Of a DNA stretch of 64,000 nt, positions 61,719 to 64,000 are shown piece by piece; within the stretch, counting starts at the first letter, position 1, and the number at the start of each line of letters is the position of its first letter. Source of the stretch: Flavobacterium lacisediminis (GTDB lineage: Bacteria; Bacteroidota; Bacteroidia; Flavobacteriales; Flavobacteriaceae); contig NZ_JAPCIO010000003.1 in NCBI RefSeq assembly GCF_025909975.1, positions 248,001 to 312,000 on the forward strand, read 5' to 3'. The notes under the pieces are model-generated. The model was not told where the DNA came from. It made no database searches and worked only from the letters and a program-made list of their open reading frames with translations. A program made the translations under genes and the position numbers.

Positions 61719-63062
61719 TTAAGCTACTGCTTTTCTATTTTTACCACTTTTCATCAAACCATCATAGTGTTTATTCAATAAATAAGAATTTATTTGCTGA
61801 ATAGTGTCTATTGCAACTCCAACCATGATTAGCAAAGAAGTACCACCATAAAAATAACCCCAAGCACCTTGTACTCCAAGTAAACTTACTGCAACAGCTG
61901 GGAACACAGCCACTAAAGCAAGAAATAATGATCCTGGAAAAGTGATTAATGACATAATTTTATCTAGGTAATCTCCGGTTTCAACACCTGGCTTAACACC
62001 TGGTATAAAACCTCCGCTTCTTTTTAAATCATCTGCCATCTTGTTAGTTGGTACAGTAATTGCGGTGTAAAAGTACGTAAAAATTACGATTAACAAAGCA
62101 AAAACTATATTATATACTAAACCGAATGGATCGTTGAACATTCCTGCAATAGAAAGTGCAGTATCTGATTCTTTAGCCAAACCAGAAACAGCAGCAGGAA
62201 TAAACATAATAGCTTGCGCAAAAATGATCGGCATAACACCTGATGCATTTAACTTTAATGGGATAAACTGTCTGTTACCACCCATCATGTCTTCTTCAAA
62301 ATCCCCAGAAACTGTACGTCTTGCATACTGTACTGGAATTTTTCTTACAGCCATTACTAATAAAATACATGCAATTATTACTAAGAACCAAAGTATTAAT
62401 TCGATTACAATCATCATAACACCTCCGTTTGCTTGAGAAGTTCTAGATGAAAACTCTTGAATAAATGCTTGTGGCATTCTTGCAATAATACCTACCATTA
62501 TCAATAAAGAAATACCATTACCAATACCTTTATCAGTAATTTTTTCTCCTAACCACATTGCAAAAATAGTCCCAGTAACTAAGATTAGTACTGAAGAGAA
62601 AATGAATGTTGGTCCAGTTAACATAAATGCTTCACCTGGTAAAGTTCTGTACAAGTTATAGATATAACCAGGACCTTGAACTAAAGTAATTAAGATTGTT
62701 AACCATCTTGTAATTTGGTTAATTTTCTTTCTACCACTTTCACCGTCTTTTTGTAATTTTTGTAAATATGGCACCGCAATTCCCATTAATTGAACTACGA
62801 TAGAAGCTGATATGTATGGCATGATACCCAATGCAAATACAGAAGCTTGCGAAAACGCACCTCCTGTAAATACATTAATTAACCATCCAATACCTTCATC
62901 AGTTTGGTTTGTAAGATTTGTCAATTTAGTAGCATCAATCCCCGGAAGGGTTACTTGAGCACCGAAACGGTACACTAATAATAATCCAAGAGTTAATAAA
63001 ATACGATTTTTTAACTCTTCGATTTTCCAAACGTTGATGAATGAATCTATAAATTTCTTCAT
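61719..63062 (-). CDS. secY: Preprotein translocase subunit SecY
   Basis: A 447-residue channel subunit of the Sec translocon with ten transmembrane helices. It has [20 protein letters not shown], the plug region, [40 protein letters not shown], the cytoplasmic loop [20 protein letters not shown], and [32 protein letters not shown] and [20 protein letters not shown] are in the C-terminal half. The length and helices agree with other Bacteroidota SecY. It lies between rplO and infA. Confidence 0.98.
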   Translation of the reverse strand: MKKFIDSFINVWKIEELKNRILLTLGLLLVYRFGAQVTLPGIDATKLTNLTNQTDEGIGWLINVFTGGAFSQASVFALGIMPYISASIVVQLMGIAVPYLQKLQKDGESGRKKINQITRWLTILITLVQGPGYIYNLYRTLPGEAFMLTGPTFIFSSVLILVTGTIFAMWLGEKITDKGIGNGISLLIMVGIIARMPQAFIQEFSSRTSQANGGVMMIVIELILWFLVIIACILLVMAVRKIPVQYARRTVSGDFEEDMMGGNRQFIPLKLNASGVMPIIFAQAIMFIPAAVSGLAKESDTALSIAGMFNDPFGLVYNIVFALLIVIFTYFYTAITVPTNKMADDLKRSGGFIPGVKPGVETGDYLDKIMSLITFPGSLFLALVAVFPAVAVSLLGVQGAWGYFYGGTSLLIMVGVAIDTIQQINSYLLNKHYDGLMKSGKNRKAVA

Positions 63063-63074
63063 TTTACTAAAGGA

Positions 63075-63527
63075 TTATAAAGTTACAGCTTCTCCACCAG
63101 CAGCCTCGATAGCCGCTTTTGCAGATGCAGTAAATTTGTGAGCACTTACTTTAAGTTTTGTTTTTAGCTCACCTCTTCCTAAAATCTTTACTAAGCTATT
63201 TTTTGTAGCTAAACGAGTATCTACAAACACAGTAAAATCTACTGTATCGGTAACTACACCGTTATCTACTAATAATTGTAACGAATCAAGATTGATACCT
63301 TGATATTCTACTCTATTAATGTTCTTGAAACCAAACTTAGGCACACGTCTTTGAAGTGGCATTTGACCACCTTCAAAACCAATTTTCTTAGAATAACCAG
63401 AACGAGATTTTGCTCCTTTATGTCCACGTGCAGCGGTACCACCTTTTCCAGAACCTTCTCCTCTACCTACTCTTTTATTTTGATTGTGCGTAGAACCTTC
63501 AGCTGGTTGTAAGTTACTTAAATTCAT
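63075..63527 (-). CDS. rplO: 50S ribosomal protein L15
   Basis: A 150-residue large-subunit protein. It opens NLSNLQPAEGSTHNQNKRVG and has GRGEGSGKGGTAARGHKGAK, SRSGYSKKIGFEGGQMPLQR and RVPKFGFKNINRVEYQGINL, ending LKVSAHKFTASAKAAIEAAG. The glycine/lysine/arginine-rich amino terminus is typical. It follows rpmD by 12 bases and precedes secY by 12 bases, the standard spc-operon order. Confidence 0.98.
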   Translation of the reverse strand: MNLSNLQPAEGSTHNQNKRVGRGEGSGKGGTAARGHKGAKSRSGYSKKIGFEGGQMPLQRRVPKFGFKNINRVEYQGINLDSLQLLVDNGVVTDTVDFTVFVDTRLATKNSLVKILGRGELKTKLKVSAHKFTASAKAAIEAAGGEAVTL

Positions 63528-63539
63528 AACTGTATAGTG

Positions 63540-63722
63540 TTATTTAGTTTCTTCTACAGAAACTAAGTGTTTAACTTTATTTACCATTCCAAGGATAGCA
63601 GGATTTGCATCATGCTCAACAACCTGTCCCATTTTACGAAGACCTAAAGCTTCCAAAGTTCTCTTTTGATCAAGAGGACAATTGATTTTACTTCTTACTT
63701 GTTTTACTTTTAATTTTGCCAT
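63540..63722 (-). CDS. rpmD: 50S ribosomal protein L30
   Basis: A 60-residue large-subunit protein. It reads KLKVKQVRSKINCPLDQKRT, LEALGLRKMGQVVEHDANPA and ILGMVNKVKHLVSVEETK. The LGLRKMGQVVEH block is the L30 hallmark. It follows rpsE by 13 bases. Confidence 0.97.
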   Translation of the reverse strand: MAKLKVKQVRSKINCPLDQKRTLEALGLRKMGQVVEHDANPAILGMVNKVKHLVSVEETK

Positions 63723-63735
63723 GATTTCCTGTTGA

Positions 63736-64000
63736 TTAACCTTTGAATACTTTTTCTAAAGATACTCCTCTTTGTTTAGCTACCGTTAAAGCGCTTCTCA
63801 TTTGTAATAAAGCATCAAAAGTTGCTTTAACTACGTTATGAGGGTTTGAAGAACCTTGTGATTTAGATAATACATCGTGAACACCTACAGATTCTAATAC
63901 CGCACGAACAGCACCACCAGCAATAACTCCAGTACCGTGTGAAGCAGGCATTAAAAATACTCTAGCACCACCAAATTTACCTTTTTGCTCATGAGGAACA
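63736..64000 (-). CDS. rpsE: 30S ribosomal protein S5, C-terminal part (partial)
   Basis: The gene continues past the right edge; only the carboxy-terminal 87 or so residues are visible, with the reading frame open to the window end. It reads [20 protein letters not shown] at the edge, then [40 protein letters not shown] and [20 protein letters not shown]. These are the ribosomal S5 C-terminal domain. A shorter internal start at MPASHG is spurious. Position before rpmD agrees with the spc operon. Confidence 0.96.
   Translation of the reverse strand, partial: VPHEQKGKFGGARVFLMPASHGTGVIAGGAVRAVLESVGVHDVLSKSQGSSNPHNVVKATFDALLQMRSALTVAKQRGVSLEKVFKG

Noticed and set aside
63736-63951. Separate 71-residue gene beginning at MPASHG
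   Set aside because: The frame is open to the window edge and continues the conserved S5 sequence ([11 protein letters not shown]), so this is an internal methionine of rpsE.

Overview
The window looks like the chromosome of a Flavobacteriaceae bacterium, most likely Flavobacterium or a close relative. The DNA is AT-rich, many upstream regions carry the Bacteroidota -7 element TAnnTTTG, and the housekeeping proteins (RpoA, SecY, ribosomal proteins, citrate synthase, enolase) read as typical of that group. No tRNA, rRNA, CRISPR array, transposase or integrase was seen. No stretch without a gene exceeds 300 bases; the longest is 18476-18753, which is AT-rich and holds nothing I can name.

Positions 1-46270 form one very large surface-polysaccharide locus, almost all on the minus strand, so it is transcribed from high to low coordinates. 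It begins with the export and assembly genes wza and wzc. Next come nucleotide-sugar genes for the UDP-GlcNAc/UDP-GalNAc uronic acid route and UDP-glucuronic acid, then a PglC-like initiating phosphotransferase and a PglE-like aminotransferase. A CpsB-type PHP phosphatase (36827-37552) is the only plus-strand gene of the locus. A Wzm/Wzt ABC exporter follows, then a modification module of FkbM methyltransferase, aminotransferase, WbqC protein, SAM methyltransferase, NeuD-like acyltransferase and a beta-propeller protein. After that come many glycosyltransferases, GDP-L-fucose synthesis (gmd, fcl), a CapD/CapF-like SDR pair, a complete N-acetylneuraminate route (neuA, neuB, neuC), two tandem MBOAT/SGNH acylation pairs, more glycosyltransferases, a Wzy/WaaL-like polymerase or ligase, and a second initiating transferase cut by the left edge. 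I count about fifteen glycosyltransferase-like proteins, enough for one complex glycan or more than one.

Positions 46406-54208 are a mixed region: recR, a sodium/solute symporter, a small CoA-binding protein, a small unknown protein, a MarC-family membrane protein, an SDR-DUF2867 protein, two tandem guanidino-group hydrolases (a CtlX-like enzyme and a dimethylargininase-like enzyme) and a short LEA-like charged helical protein.

Positions 54262-64000 are conserved housekeeping DNA on the minus strand. The order of transcription is rpsE (cut by the right edge), rpmD, rplO, secY, infA, rpmJ, rpsM, rpsK, rpsD, rpoA, rplQ, then carA, eno and gltA, with terminator hairpins after rplQ, eno and gltA.

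The strongest biological theme is a sialylated, fucosylated, uronic-acid-containing and probably O-acylated surface glycan. The sialyltransferase is not recognisable, and one acylation pair has an altered catalytic motif.
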